64,000 nucleotides of DNA from JACMQX01 sp044225675 (GTDB lineage Bacteria; Pseudomonadota; Gammaproteobacteria; Burkholderiales; Burkholderiaceae_C). The stretch spans positions 1-64,000 of the forward strand of contig JBGAIH010000017.1 of NCBI GenBank assembly GCA_044225675.1, read 5' to 3'. This document shows positions 23,038 to 32,585 of the stretch, in pieces. Position numbers and translations under genes: made by a program. How positions within the stretch are numbered: the stretch's first letter is position 1; the number at the start of each line of letters is the position of its first letter. The notes under the pieces were generated by a model, which searched no databases, was not told where the DNA came from, and was given only the letters and a program-made list of their open reading frames with translations.

Positions 23038-23234
23038 GAGTTTCTCTCTCGAGTTGGCTTGAAAGGGCTCTTTTCCACGGTCGGTGCTCCTCTTGCGGGA
23101 GCCTCTTAGGTGGGAGGAATGCTTCGCCGCGGAGCCACAGGAAATCGCTGCGAAGCCCAAGATTATATGGAAAATCAAGCACTTGGCGCAAGCATGGCCC
23201 CGCCGGGGGCATTTCAGGCGGGTACCATGGCGGC

Positions 23235-24197
23235 ATGTTCAGCTATCGCCACGCCTTTCACGCCGGCAACCATGCCGATGTCCTCAAGCACACGGCGCTG
23301 GTGGCCATGCTGCGCCATCTGACGGAAAAGGAGGCCGCGCTCACCGTCATCGACACCCATGCGGGGGCCGGGCTGTACCGGCTTGACGGCGATTTCGCCC
23401 AGACCAGCGGGGAGTCGGCCGACGGGATCTTCCGCATGCTCTCGCCCGCCAACAAGCCGCTGCCGAGGCCCCAGGCCGCCCCCTCGGCTGCGAAGCCCGG
23501 GGCGGGCAAGGCGGCGCCGGCCGCAGCCGCCTCCGGCATGGCACCCGCTCTGCAGGACTACCTGGAACTCGTCGCCTCGTTCAACGGGCCATCCAGCCTC
23601 AAGGTCTATCCGGGCTCCCCCTTCATCATGCAGCGGCTGCTGCGTCCGCACGACAAGCTCAAGCTGTTCGAGTTGCACCCGTCCGATGCCAAGACCCTGG
23701 CCGCCCACGTGGCGCAGCTCGAAGCCGGGCGGCAGGTGGCGCTGCTGCGGGAGGACGGTTTTGAAGGCCTGCGCAAGTTCATTCCGCCGCCGGCGCGGCG
23801 CGCCCTCGTGCTGTGCGACCCGAGCTACGAGATCAAGAGCGACTACGCCCGCGTCGCCGCGATGGCGGCCGACGCGCTCAAGCGCTTTGCCACCGGCACC
23901 TACGCCTTCTGGTACCCGATCATTCCTCGGCCCGAGGCGCACGACCTGCCGCGCAAGCTCAAGGCAGCCGCCACCCGGGCCGGCAAGCCCTGGCTGCACG
24001 CGACGCTCACCGTCAAGTCGAGCAAGATCGTGGCCGACCTGCAGGGCAACGACGTGCGGCCGGGCCTGCCCGCCAGCGGGATGTTCGTGATCAATCCACC
24101 GCACACCCTCAAGGCCGCCCTGGCGGCCGCCCTGCCTCAGATGGTTGACTGGCTCGCCCAGGACCGCCACGCGGCCTTCTCGCTGGACGCCGGCTGA
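23235..24197 (+). CDS. rlmJ: 23S rRNA (adenine-2030-N6)-methyltransferase RlmJ
   Basis: RlmJ methylates A2030 of 23S rRNA using SAM. The N-terminus MFSYRHAFHAGNHADVLKH is diagnostic, VIDTHAGAGLYRL is the SAM site, and DPSYE (near residue 195) is the catalytic tetrapeptide in its rRNA form. A Pro/Ala-rich insertion of about 25 residues (about 73-100) is unusual compared with the Escherichia coli enzyme and looks like a flexible loop. Length 320 residues. Confidence 0.95.
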   Translation: MFSYRHAFHAGNHADVLKHTALVAMLRHLTEKEAALTVIDTHAGAGLYRLDGDFAQTSGESADGIFRMLSPANKPLPRPQAAPSAAKPGAGKAAPAAAASGMAPALQDYLELVASFNGPSSLKVYPGSPFIMQRLLRPHDKLKLFELHPSDAKTLAAHVAQLEAGRQVALLREDGFEGLRKFIPPPARRALVLCDPSYEIKSDYARVAAMAADALKRFATGTYAFWYPIIPRPEAHDLPRKLKAAATRAGKPWLHATLTVKSSKIVADLQGNDVRPGLPASGMFVINPPHTLKAALAAALPQMVDWLAQDRHAAFSLDAG

Positions 24198-24223
24198 GGC
24201 CCGGCGAATCCCGCAAGAATTAA

Positions 24224-24253
24224 CCGACCATTCGGTCGGCTAATTGATATACT
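24224..24253 (+). promoter_or_regulatory. paa operon promoter region with TetR-type operator
   Basis: CCGACC-attc-GGTCGG (24224-24239) is a perfect inverted repeat. TATACT at 24248-24253 is a good -10 box, so the dyad would cover the -35 region. TetR-family PaaR regulators of phenylacetate genes bind palindromes of this kind and release DNA with phenylacetyl-CoA; no paaR gene lies in this window. Confidence 0.7.
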
Positions 24254-24300
24254 GCGTTTCTCGCGCGGCCCGCACTGTCGCGCCCTGAGGAGACGCACGC

Positions 24301-25317
24301 ATGTACACCCAGGCACTCGACATTCCTGAAGGCCCCGGCGCCCCGCTTCGCGCAGCGCAGGCCTTGCCGCAGGCCGATGCCGGCCTCCAGACCCGTTTCG
24401 ACAACCGCATCGACCACGACGACAAGATCGAACCGCAGGACTGGATGCCCGAGGCCTACCGGCGCACCCTGGTGCGGCAGATCAGCCAGCATGCGCACTC
24501 GGAGATCATCGGAATGCTGCCCGAGGGCAACTGGATCTCGCGCGCGCCCTCGCTCAAGCGCAAGGCGATCCTGCTGGCCAAGGTGCAGGACGAAGGCGGT
24601 CATGGCCTGTACCTCTACAGCGCCGCCGAGACGCTGGGCACGAGCCGCGAGCAGATGCTCGACGCCCTGCACAGCGGCAAGGCCAAGTACAGCTCGATCT
24701 TCAACTACCCCACCCTCACCTGGGCCGACGTCGGCGTGATCGGCTGGCTGGTGGACGGCGCGGCCATCATGAACCAGGTGCCGATCTGCCGCTGCTCCTA
24801 TGGCCCGTATGCGCGCGCCATGATCCGCATCTGCAAGGAAGAGAGCTTCCATCAGCGCCAGGGCTTCGAGAGCCTCATGGCCATGATGAAGGGCACACCC
24901 GAGCAGCGCGCGATGGTCCAGGACGCCGTCAACCGCTGGTGGTGGCCGGTGCTGGCGATGTTCGGCCCGCCCGACGCCGACAGCCCCAACAGCGCGCAGG
25001 GCATGCGCTGGGGCATCAAGCGCATCAGCAACGACGAGCTGCGCCAGAAGTTCGTCGATGCGACCGTGCCTCAGGCGCAGGTGCTGGGCGTGACCCTGCC
25101 CGACCCTGATCTGCGATGGAACGAGGCGCGGCAGCACCACGACTACGGCGCGATCGACTGGGACGAGTTCTGGGCCGTGGTCAACGGCAACGGCCCGTGC
25201 AACCGTGAGCGCCTGGCGACACGCGTCGCCGCGCACGACAACGGCCGCTGGGTGCGCGAAGCGGCCCTGGCCCACACAGCCAAGCAGAAAGCCCGCACCC
25301 TGAAGGAGGCCACATGA
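24301..25317 (+). CDS. paaA: Phenylacetyl-CoA epoxidase subunit PaaA
   Basis: PaaA is the di-iron catalytic subunit that converts phenylacetyl-CoA into its ring 1,2-epoxide. The 338-residue product has the ferritin-like metal motifs, with Glu and His in QDEGGHGLYLY and EESFHQRQGFESL. A GAGGAG ribosome site precedes the ATG. It is the first gene of paaABCDE and overlaps paaB by four bases. Confidence 0.97.
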   Translation: MYTQALDIPEGPGAPLRAAQALPQADAGLQTRFDNRIDHDDKIEPQDWMPEAYRRTLVRQISQHAHSEIIGMLPEGNWISRAPSLKRKAILLAKVQDEGGHGLYLYSAAETLGTSREQMLDALHSGKAKYSSIFNYPTLTWADVGVIGWLVDGAAIMNQVPICRCSYGPYARAMIRICKEESFHQRQGFESLMAMMKGTPEQRAMVQDAVNRWWWPVLAMFGPPDADSPNSAQGMRWGIKRISNDELRQKFVDATVPQAQVLGVTLPDPDLRWNEARQHHDYGAIDWDEFWAVVNGNGPCNRERLATRVAAHDNGRWVREAALAHTAKQKARTLKEAT

Positions 25318-25616
25318 GCCACGACCGTACCGCCACGCGCGAATGGCCCCTGTGGGAGGTGTTCATCCGCAGCAAGCAGGGCCTGGAGCACAAGCACTGC
25401 GGCAGCCTGCACGCGGCCGATGCCGCGCAGGCGCTGCAGATGGCTCGCGACGTCTACACCCGGCGCCAGGAGGGCGTGAGCATCTGGGTCGTGCCTTCGG
25501 CCGCCATCACCGCCAGCCAGCCCGACGACAAGGCCGAGCTGTTCGATCCGGCCGGTGACAAGATCTACCGTCACCCCACGTTCTACGACATCCCGGACGA
25601 AGTGGGGCACATGTGA
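25314..25616 (+). CDS. paaB: Phenylacetyl-CoA epoxidase subunit PaaB
   Basis: PaaB is a small structural subunit of the epoxidase. The 100-residue protein contains WEVFIRSKQGLEHKHCGSLH and ends PTFYDIPDEVGHM, both conserved. ATGA overlaps join it to paaA upstream, and its stop overlaps the GTG start of paaC. Confidence 0.96.
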   Translation: MSHDRTATREWPLWEVFIRSKQGLEHKHCGSLHAADAAQALQMARDVYTRRQEGVSIWVVPSAAITASQPDDKAELFDPAGDKIYRHPTFYDIPDEVGHM

Positions 25617-26416
25617 GCGCAACCGCATCCCGTCCGGCCTCTCACATCGACTACCTGCTGCATCTGGCCGACAGCGCGCTGGTACTGGGCCAGCGCAACG
25701 CCGAATGGTGCGGCCACGGACCGGTTCTCGAAGAAGACATCGCCATGGCCAACATGAGCCTCGACCTCATCGGCCAGGCGCGGCTTCTGTACCAGCACGC
25801 CGCGAACCTCCTTGGCGACGGGTGGACGGAAGACCGCCTGGCCTACTTTCGCGATGCCGGGCAGTTCCGCAACTACACGCTGCTGGAGTTGCCGCATCAT
25901 GGACCGCTGGCCGGCACGGCGCGGGCGCCGCGCGACTACGCGACGACCCTCGTGCGCAACCTGCTCTACAGCCGCTTCATGCTGCTGGTCTGGGACGCGC
26001 TGCAGGCGTCGGCCGACGCCCAGCTGGCCGCCATCGCGGCCAAGAGCCTCAAGGAAGTGCGCTACCACGTGCGCCACAGCACCGACTGGACCTTGCGGCT
26101 GGGCGACGGCACCGAGGAGTCGCACCGCAGGATGCAGGCCGCGCTCGATCACCTGATGCCCTACACGCAGGAATTCTTCACCCCGTCGGCCATGGAATCT
26201 GCGGCCTGCGCGGCGGGCGTGGGCATCGACACCGTGCGCCTGCAGGCGGCCTGGAGCGAAGGCCTCGACTGCGTGCTGGCCGAGGCCACGCTGCGCCGCG
26301 CCCCTGCGGGGGGACTCGTGACGCAAGGCAAGAACGGGCTGCACTCGGAGCATCTGGGCTGGCTGCTCGCCGAGATGCAGTCGCTGGCGCGCGCCCATCC
26401 CCACGCCACATGGTGA
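25613..26416 (+). CDS. paaC: Phenylacetyl-CoA epoxidase subunit PaaC
   Basis: PaaC is a ferritin-like subunit without metal in known structures; it pairs with PaaA. The product is 267 residues and contains LADSALVLGQRNAEWCGHGP, NMSLDLIGQARLLY and SLKEVRYHVRHSTDW. The start is GTG at 25613, overlapping the paaB stop (GTGA), so the two are coupled. Confidence 0.96.
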   Translation: MSATASRPASHIDYLLHLADSALVLGQRNAEWCGHGPVLEEDIAMANMSLDLIGQARLLYQHAANLLGDGWTEDRLAYFRDAGQFRNYTLLELPHHGPLAGTARAPRDYATTLVRNLLYSRFMLLVWDALQASADAQLAAIAAKSLKEVRYHVRHSTDWTLRLGDGTEESHRRMQAALDHLMPYTQEFFTPSAMESAACAAGVGIDTVRLQAAWSEGLDCVLAEATLRRAPAGGLVTQGKNGLHSEHLGWLLAEMQSLARAHPHATW

Positions 26417-26919
26417 ACGCAGACGTCGCACGCGCCTGGGAGGCGCTCGAATCGATCCCCGACCCGGAGATTCCGGTCGTGTCGATCCGCGAACTGGGCA
26501 TCCTGCGCGACATCGAGGCCGAGGGCGACGGCCTGCGCGTCGTCATCACGCCCACGTACTCGGGGTGCCCTGCCATGGGCCAGATCGAGGACGACATCCG
26601 CACGGCGCTCGACAGGGCCGGACTGCACGCGCGCATCGACACCCGGCTTGCGCCCGCCTGGACCACCGACTGGATGAGCACGGCTGCACGCGACAAGCTG
26701 CGCGCCTGGGGCATCGCGCCGCCGCATGCGTCGGCAGATGCCGGCGCTGGCAGCGTCGTGCGCTTCGCCCCCCGCGGCGTGACCGACCTGCCCGTGCCCT
26801 GTCCGCGCTGCGGCAGTACCAACACCACCGAAACATCGCACTTCGGCTCCACCGCCTGCAAGTCGCTGCACAAATGCCTCGACTGCCTGGAGCCGTTCGA
26901 TCATTTCAAGCCCTACTGA
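26410..26919 (+). CDS. paaD: PaaD, iron-sulfur maturation factor of the epoxidase system
   Basis: PaaD is a MIP18/DUF59-type protein thought to help mature the Fe-S protein PaaE. The N-terminal DUF59 domain has SIPDPEIPVVSIRELGI and TYSGCPAMG. The C-terminal Zn-like site has CPRCGS (near residue 131), then further Cys residues in TACKSLHKCLDC. The ATG lies inside the end of paaC (7-base overlap). Length 169 residues. Confidence 0.95.
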   Translation: MVNADVARAWEALESIPDPEIPVVSIRELGILRDIEAEGDGLRVVITPTYSGCPAMGQIEDDIRTALDRAGLHARIDTRLAPAWTTDWMSTAARDKLRAWGIAPPHASADAGAGSVVRFAPRGVTDLPVPCPRCGSTNTTETSHFGSTACKSLHKCLDCLEPFDHFKPY

Positions 26920-26947
26920 CCCCGTCCCTCCCACGACTGCGCCCGCC

Positions 26948-28030
26948 ATGCACTTCCACGCGCTCACCGTCCGCCGCATCACGCCTGAAACGGCCGATGC
27001 CGCCGCCATCACGCTGGCCGTTCCCGCGCAGCTGCGTGACACCTTCCGCTTCCAGCCCGGCCAGTTCCTCACGCTGCGCGCCGACATCGGGGGCGTGCCG
27101 CAAAGGCGCAGCTACTCGATCTGCAGCAGCGCTTCGCGCTACGCAGCCACGGGCGAGCTGGAGGTCGGCGTCAAGCGGGTCACGGGCGGTCTGTTCTCCA
27201 ACTGGGTGACCACCCACCTTTGCGCCGGCGATGTGCTCGACGCCATGCCGCCGGAAGGCCGGTTCACGCCCCGCGCACTGCCCGGCGCGCACCGCGTCGG
27301 ATTCGCAGCGGGCTCGGGCATCACGCCGATGCTGTCGATCATTGCTTCGACGCTGGAAGCCGATGACCGCGCCTCCTTCACCCTGGTCTACGGCAACCAG
27401 CGCGTGGCCAGCATCATGTTCAACGAGGCCCTCCAGGATCTCAAGGACCGCTTCGCCGCACGACTCACGCTGATGCACCTGCTCTCGCGCCAGCCGCAGG
27501 AAGTACCCCTGCTCAACGGCCGGCTCGACGCGGCCAAGGTGGCCGAGCTGCTGCGCACCGCGCTGCGGCCCGAGCGCATCGACGAGGCCTTCATCTGCGG
27601 GCCCGAGGGCATGATCGAAGCCACGCAGGCGGCGCTGCTAGCGGCGGGTGTGGAAGCCTCGAAAATCCACGCCGAACGTTTCGTCACGGCCGGGGCCGCG
27701 CCGCGCCGCGCACCGTCGCCGCGTCCGGCGGCACAGGATGCAGCCGTGCCCGAGGTGCAACTCGACGTCGTGATCGACGGCAAGACCCACCACTTCGGCA
27801 TGACGGCCGACGACCATGTGCTCGACGTCGCGCTCGAAGGCGGGCTCGACCTGCCCTATTCATGCAAGGGAGGCGTGTGCTGCACCTGCCGCGCGCGCGT
27901 GATGGAAGGGCAAGTGCAGATGGACCGCAACTTCACGCTCGAGCCGTGGGAGATCGACAAGGGCTTCGTGCTGACCTGCCAGGCCCGGCCGCTCACGCCG
28001 CGCGTGGTGGTGAGCTACGACGAGCGCTGA
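26948..28030 (+). CDS. paaE: Phenylacetyl-CoA epoxidase reductase PaaE
   Basis: PaaE passes electrons from NADPH through FAD and a [2Fe-2S] cluster to PaaA. The ferredoxin-NADP-reductase part shows RRSYSICSS (FAD), SGITPMLSI and the ending of the NAD domain FICGPEGMIEA. The C-terminal plant-type ferredoxin domain has the cysteine motif CKGGVCCTC near residue 306 and a last Cys in VLTCQARP. It is 28 bases from paaD and closes the operon. Confidence 0.96.
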   Translation: MHFHALTVRRITPETADAAAITLAVPAQLRDTFRFQPGQFLTLRADIGGVPQRRSYSICSSASRYAATGELEVGVKRVTGGLFSNWVTTHLCAGDVLDAMPPEGRFTPRALPGAHRVGFAAGSGITPMLSIIASTLEADDRASFTLVYGNQRVASIMFNEALQDLKDRFAARLTLMHLLSRQPQEVPLLNGRLDAAKVAELLRTALRPERIDEAFICGPEGMIEATQAALLAAGVEASKIHAERFVTAGAAPRRAPSPRPAAQDAAVPEVQLDVVIDGKTHHFGMTADDHVLDVALEGGLDLPYSCKGGVCCTCRARVMEGQVQMDRNFTLEPWEIDKGFVLTCQARPLTPRVVVSYDER

Positions 28031-28122
28031 ACTCAGGTGCAGCGCGAGCACGACGAGCCGCCGCTGGCGAAGCGGCTGTCGCTCGCCGATCGCGTCTTCG
28101 GTCCCTGAGCTCAGCCGCCGAC

Positions 28123-28962
28123 TCAGCCGGCCAAACGGCTGCAGATCTCCAGCGTCGCCGCGCTCTGATTCATGGTGTAGAAATGCAGGCCCGGTGCGCC
28201 GCCGGCTCGCAGCTGCTCGCACAGGTCGGTCACCACGTCGAGGCCGAAGGCCTTGATCGACGCCGTGTCGTCGCCGAACGCCTGCAGGCGCAGCCGGATC
28301 CAGCGCGGAATCTCGGCGCCGCACGCATCCGAAAAGCGCATCAGCTGCGTCGAACTCGTGATCGGCATGATGCCGGGCACCACGGGCACGCTCAGGCCGA
28401 GCCGGTCGGTGTCTTCCAGGAAGCGGAAATAGGCGTCGCTGTTGTAGAAGTACTGCGTGATCGCCGAGTCGGCGCCCGCCCGCACCTTGGCGGCGTAGGC
28501 CTGCAGGTCGGACTCCGGCGAGCGCGCCTGCGGATGCACCTCGGGATAGCAGGCCACCTCAATGTGGAAGGCGTCACCCGTTTCGGACCGGATGAAGGCC
28601 ACCAGATCGCTGGCGTACTGGAACTCGCCTCCGGCGCCATAGCCGCTCGGCAGGTCGCCGCGCAACGCCACCAGGCGCTTGACGCCCATGGCCTGCAGGG
28701 CCTGCAGCTGCTCGCGCACCCGGGCGCGCGTCGCGCCGACGCACGAGAAATGGGAGGCCGCGCTCACGCCTTCGGCCAGGATCTCGCGCACGGTGCCAAA
28801 GGTGCCCTCCTGTGTCGAGCCACCGGCGCCGAACGTGACGGAGCAGAACTGCGGCTCGCGCGCATAAAGCGCCTGGCGCACGGTCCGCAGCTTGGCCGCG
28901 CCCTCGGGCGTCTTGGGCGGAAAGAATTCGAAGCTGATCGGCAGCTTCAGTGCTGTAGTCAT
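28123..28962 (-). CDS. metF: 5,10-methylenetetrahydrofolate reductase
   Basis: MetF makes 5-methyl-THF for methionine synthesis with FAD and NADH. The 279-residue product has SFEFFPPKTPEGAAKL at the start with the catalytic Glu, and VTFGAGGSTQEGT, IEVACYPEVHPQ and ITQYFYNSDAYFRFL. It overlaps the TlyA-like gene by four bases and belongs to the same strand as ahcY, so the three probably form a methyl-cycle operon. Confidence 0.96.
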   Translation of the reverse strand: MTTALKLPISFEFFPPKTPEGAAKLRTVRQALYAREPQFCSVTFGAGGSTQEGTFGTVREILAEGVSAASHFSCVGATRARVREQLQALQAMGVKRLVALRGDLPSGYGAGGEFQYASDLVAFIRSETGDAFHIEVACYPEVHPQARSPESDLQAYAAKVRAGADSAITQYFYNSDAYFRFLEDTDRLGLSVPVVPGIMPITSSTQLMRFSDACGAEIPRWIRLRLQAFGDDTASIKAFGLDVVTDLCEQLRAGGAPGLHFYTMNQSAATLEICSRLAG

Positions 28963-29696
28963 GACTTCCTCGCAAAAACAAAAAACTCGCGGTTGCCGTC
29001 GCCACCCCGGATCGGACTGTCGAGCCAGGCCGCCACCTGCAGGCCCGCCGACGCCACCGCCTCACGCACACGCTGCTCCACCACCGCGTACAGGGCGGGG
29101 TCGCGAACGATGCCGCCCTTGCCCACCTGACCGGGCTGCAGCTCGAACTGCGGCTTGACCAGCATCAGCAAGGCCCCGCCCTCCCGCAGCAGCGGCGCCA
29201 GCGCCGGCAGCACCAGCGTGAGCGAGATGAACGACAGGTCGCCCACGATCAGGTCGAAGCGCTCTTCCAGGCTCAGGCTGCGGGCGTTCACGCCCTCCAG
29301 CGCCGTGACGCGCGGGTCGCTCCGCAGCCGCGCATGCAACTGGCCATGGCCCACGTCCACCCCCACCACATGCGCCGCGCCGCGCTGCAGCAGGCAATCG
29401 GTGAAACCGCCAGTCGACTGCCCGACGTCCAGGCAGCGGGCACCCGTGACCGAAAGGCCGCATTGCAACAGTGCGCCTTCGAGCTTGAGCCCGCCGCGTG
29501 ACACGTAGCGGGCCTCTGCTTCGTCCAGCAGTTCGATGCGTGCGTCGGCGGGAAGCTCGTCGCCGTTCTTGACGACGGTCTTCCACGTCCCGACGCCCGC
29601 AGCCGGCTGCCAGCGCACGCCGGCGGCAATCAGGCGCTGCGCCTGCGAACGTGAACTCGCAAGGCCGCGCTCGACGAGGATCTGGTCAGCACGCAT
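28959..29696 (-). CDS. tlyA: TlyA-family rRNA/haemolysin-like methyltransferase
   Basis: TlyA proteins are SAM-dependent 2'-O-methyltransferases that act on 16S and in some species 23S rRNA. The product has an N-terminal S4 domain (MRADQILVERGLASSRSQAQ), then a Rossmann methyltransferase with CLDVGQSTGGFTDCLL, VVGVDVGHGQL and VGDLSFISL. The Lys in MLVKPQFE fits the catalytic K-D-K-E set. The ATG at 29694-29696 was chosen over one 27 bases upstream because the family starts with MRADxxL. It sits between ahcY (67 bases) and metF (overlap). Confidence 0.9.
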   Translation of the reverse strand: MRADQILVERGLASSRSQAQRLIAAGVRWQPAAGVGTWKTVVKNGDELPADARIELLDEAEARYVSRGGLKLEGALLQCGLSVTGARCLDVGQSTGGFTDCLLQRGAAHVVGVDVGHGQLHARLRSDPRVTALEGVNARSLSLEERFDLIVGDLSFISLTLVLPALAPLLREGGALLMLVKPQFELQPGQVGKGGIVRDPALYAVVEQRVREAVASAGLQVAAWLDSPIRGGDGNREFFVFARKS

Positions 29697-29763
29697 GACA
29701 AGGGCAGTCGGCACCCGCCGCACCGGAAGCGTCCGGCGCGGCCACGGGCCCTTCCGGCGCCGA

Positions 29764-31197
<1,434 letters not shown>

Positions 31198-31258
31198 GCT
31201 TGCTCCAAAAACTAGGGTCTGAAACACCACGTTTGCGCAAGGGCACTGGGGGAAACAG

Positions 31259-31285
31259 GCTCACCTCACGAAACAGTGGGTGAGC
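31259..31285 (-). promoter_or_regulatory. Alternative hairpin downstream of the SAH riboswitch (probable expression platform)
   Basis: GCTCACC (31259-31265) can pair with GGTGAGC (31279-31285), and inside it CAC pairs with GTG, giving about ten base pairs with one bulge. The second arm shares bases with the 3' strand of the riboswitch P1 stem, so the two structures exclude each other. That is the classic layout of a riboswitch switch element. Whether it stops transcription or affects the mRNA otherwise cannot be told; there is no strong U-tract. Confidence 0.55.
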
Positions 31286-31343
31286 GTCGTTGCGGATGGG
31301 GTCCGAGCCTCACGCCTGGCGGCGCTGCAACGCTCCTCGGATT
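31277..31343 (-). ncRNA. SAH riboswitch upstream of ahcY
   Basis: On the minus strand the leader contains CGAGGAGCGTTGCAGCG, then GCCAGG, then GAGGCTCGG, and later CGCAACGACGCTCACCC. These blocks match the conserved core of the SAH riboswitch, a ligand-activated element found before ahcY in beta- and gammaproteobacteria. P1 forms between GAGCG-TTGC and GCAA-cga-CGCTC. SAH binding is expected to raise ahcY expression and perhaps that of the TlyA-like and metF genes. Confidence 0.92.
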
Positions 31344-31348
31344 TGCGG

Positions 31349-31354
31349 ATTATA
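31349..31354 (-). promoter_or_regulatory. -10 box (TATAAT) of the ahcY transcript
   Basis: The minus strand reads TATAAT here, a perfect sigma70 -10 hexamer. It would start the transcript near 31341-31342, exactly at the 5' edge of the riboswitch. No good -35 hexamer is seen at 16-18 bases, so the promoter may depend on other contacts. Confidence 0.7.
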
Positions 31355-31450
31355 GGATCGTGAGAGCCGTGGCGCTCGCCACGGCCTTAAGGAAAATGCC
31401 GACCTGCGGACCCGGGCAGCCGCACGTGCCCGGACCCGGCCGCCGCCTGG

Positions 31451-31479
31451 CGCTGGCAGCCTGCAGCCTGCCGCCAGCG
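31451..31479 (-). terminator. Hairpin downstream of the Bug-type receptor gene
   Basis: CGCTGGC and GCCAGCG form a 7-bp stem around AGCCTGCAGCCTGCC. A second hairpin, CCGGGCA/TGCCCGG, follows at 31412-31433. Both lie within 90 bases of the receptor stop codon and upstream of the ahcY promoter. Neither has a clear T-tract. Confidence 0.4.
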
Positions 31480-31499
31480 ACGACCGCGACGCGCCTGCC

Positions 31500-32486
31500 T
31501 TACTGCGGCTGGAAGCCGCTGGCCTTGATGATGCGCGTCCAGGTGGCCGTGTAGGCCTTCTCACGCGCGGCCAGCTGCTGCTGCGGCATGAAGCCGACGG
31601 CCAGGCCCATGGCCGTGAGGCGATCGCGCACGTCGGGCATCGCCACCACCTTGGCCAGCGCTTCGGAAAAGCGATCGATCACCGGCTGGGGCGTTCCGGC
31701 CGGCGCGAAGATGCCGTAATACGGCACGTCCTCGAAGCCCGACAGGCCCAGTTCGGCGAATGTCGGCACGTCGGGCATCACGGCCTGGCGCGCGCCGCCG
31801 AGCACCGCCACCACGCGGATCTTGCCGGCCTTGTGGTTCTCGATGAAATCGGGAATGGAGCCCACGCCTGCGGCGATCTGGTTGCCCAGCATGTCGGCCA
31901 TCATCGGCGCGCTGCCGCGATAGGGCGCGGCCTGAAGGTCCAGCGCGTACTTCTGGCCGATGAGCTTGACCAGGAACTCCGGCGTCGATGCCGGCGCCGG
32001 GACGCCGACCGTGCCCTTGCCGCCGCCCTGGGTCTTGACCCAGTTCACGTACTCGGCCACCGACTTCGCTGGCGTGCCGCCCGAGACGGCCAGCGCGTTC
32101 ACGAAGGTGGCAAAGCCGGCCACCGCCACGAAGTCCCTGGCCGGATCGAAGCCGGGGTTCTTCATGGTCAGCGGCAGGATCGAGACCGAATGGTCATGCG
32201 TGAGGAACAGCGTGTGTCCGTCGGGGGCGGCCGCCTTGAGCGCCTGCGCAGCGATCTGGCCGCCAGCACCGGCGCGGTTTTCCACCACCACCGGCACGCC
32301 GAGCTGGTCCTTGAGCTTGTCGGCCAGCGTCCGCGCAATCGCGTCGGTGCCGCCGCCGGCCGGAAAGCCGACCATCAGGCGAATCGGCGTGGTGTTCTGT
32401 GCGTGGGCGGCAGCGCCCAGCAGGGACGACAGGACGACAACGGCGCCCAGGGCGCGGGCAGCGAAGGTGCGACGGGAACGGATCAT
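31500..32486 (-). CDS. Bug/TctC-family periplasmic solute-binding protein 1
   Basis: Bug proteins are extracytoplasmic receptors of tripartite tricarboxylate transporters; each binds a carboxylate-type ligand. The 328-residue product has a signal peptide (cleavage near AAAHAQ-N, residue 30). The family signatures PIRLMVGFPAGGGTDAIAR, VVENRAGAGGQIAAQAL, and APYRGSAPMMADML are present. It stands alone without membrane subunits TctA/TctB or a regulator, as is usual for the many orphan Bug genes in Burkholderiales. Its ligand is unknown. Confidence 0.92.
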   Translation of the reverse strand: MIRSRRTFAARALGAVVVLSSLLGAAAHAQNTTPIRLMVGFPAGGGTDAIARTLADKLKDQLGVPVVVENRAGAGGQIAAQALKAAAPDGHTLFLTHDHSVSILPLTMKNPGFDPARDFVAVAGFATFVNALAVSGGTPAKSVAEYVNWVKTQGGGKGTVGVPAPASTPEFLVKLIGQKYALDLQAAPYRGSAPMMADMLGNQIAAGVGSIPDFIENHKAGKIRVVAVLGGARQAVMPDVPTFAELGLSGFEDVPYYGIFAPAGTPQPVIDRFSEALAKVVAMPDVRDRLTAMGLAVGFMPQQQLAAREKAYTATWTRIIKASGFQPQ

Positions 32487-32585
32487 GGAAACTCCTGGAA
32501 CATGAACAAGGCGGCGGCCCGAATGGGGACGGAGCCGCGAAGCCTCATTGTTGCAGCATCCGTGCCAGGGCCACGCGCCGGTCGC

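Noticed and set aside
23038..23234. Possible L13 autoregulatory leader structure
   Set aside because: The gap between rplM and rlmJ must hold the promoter and leader, but I could not find a convincing stem that matches known L13 binding sites.
28037..28108. 23-codon GTG-started frame after paaE (VQREHDEPPLAKRLSLADRV...)
   Set aside because: The codon pattern is gene-like, but there is no ribosome site or known relative, so it may only be a remnant or chance.
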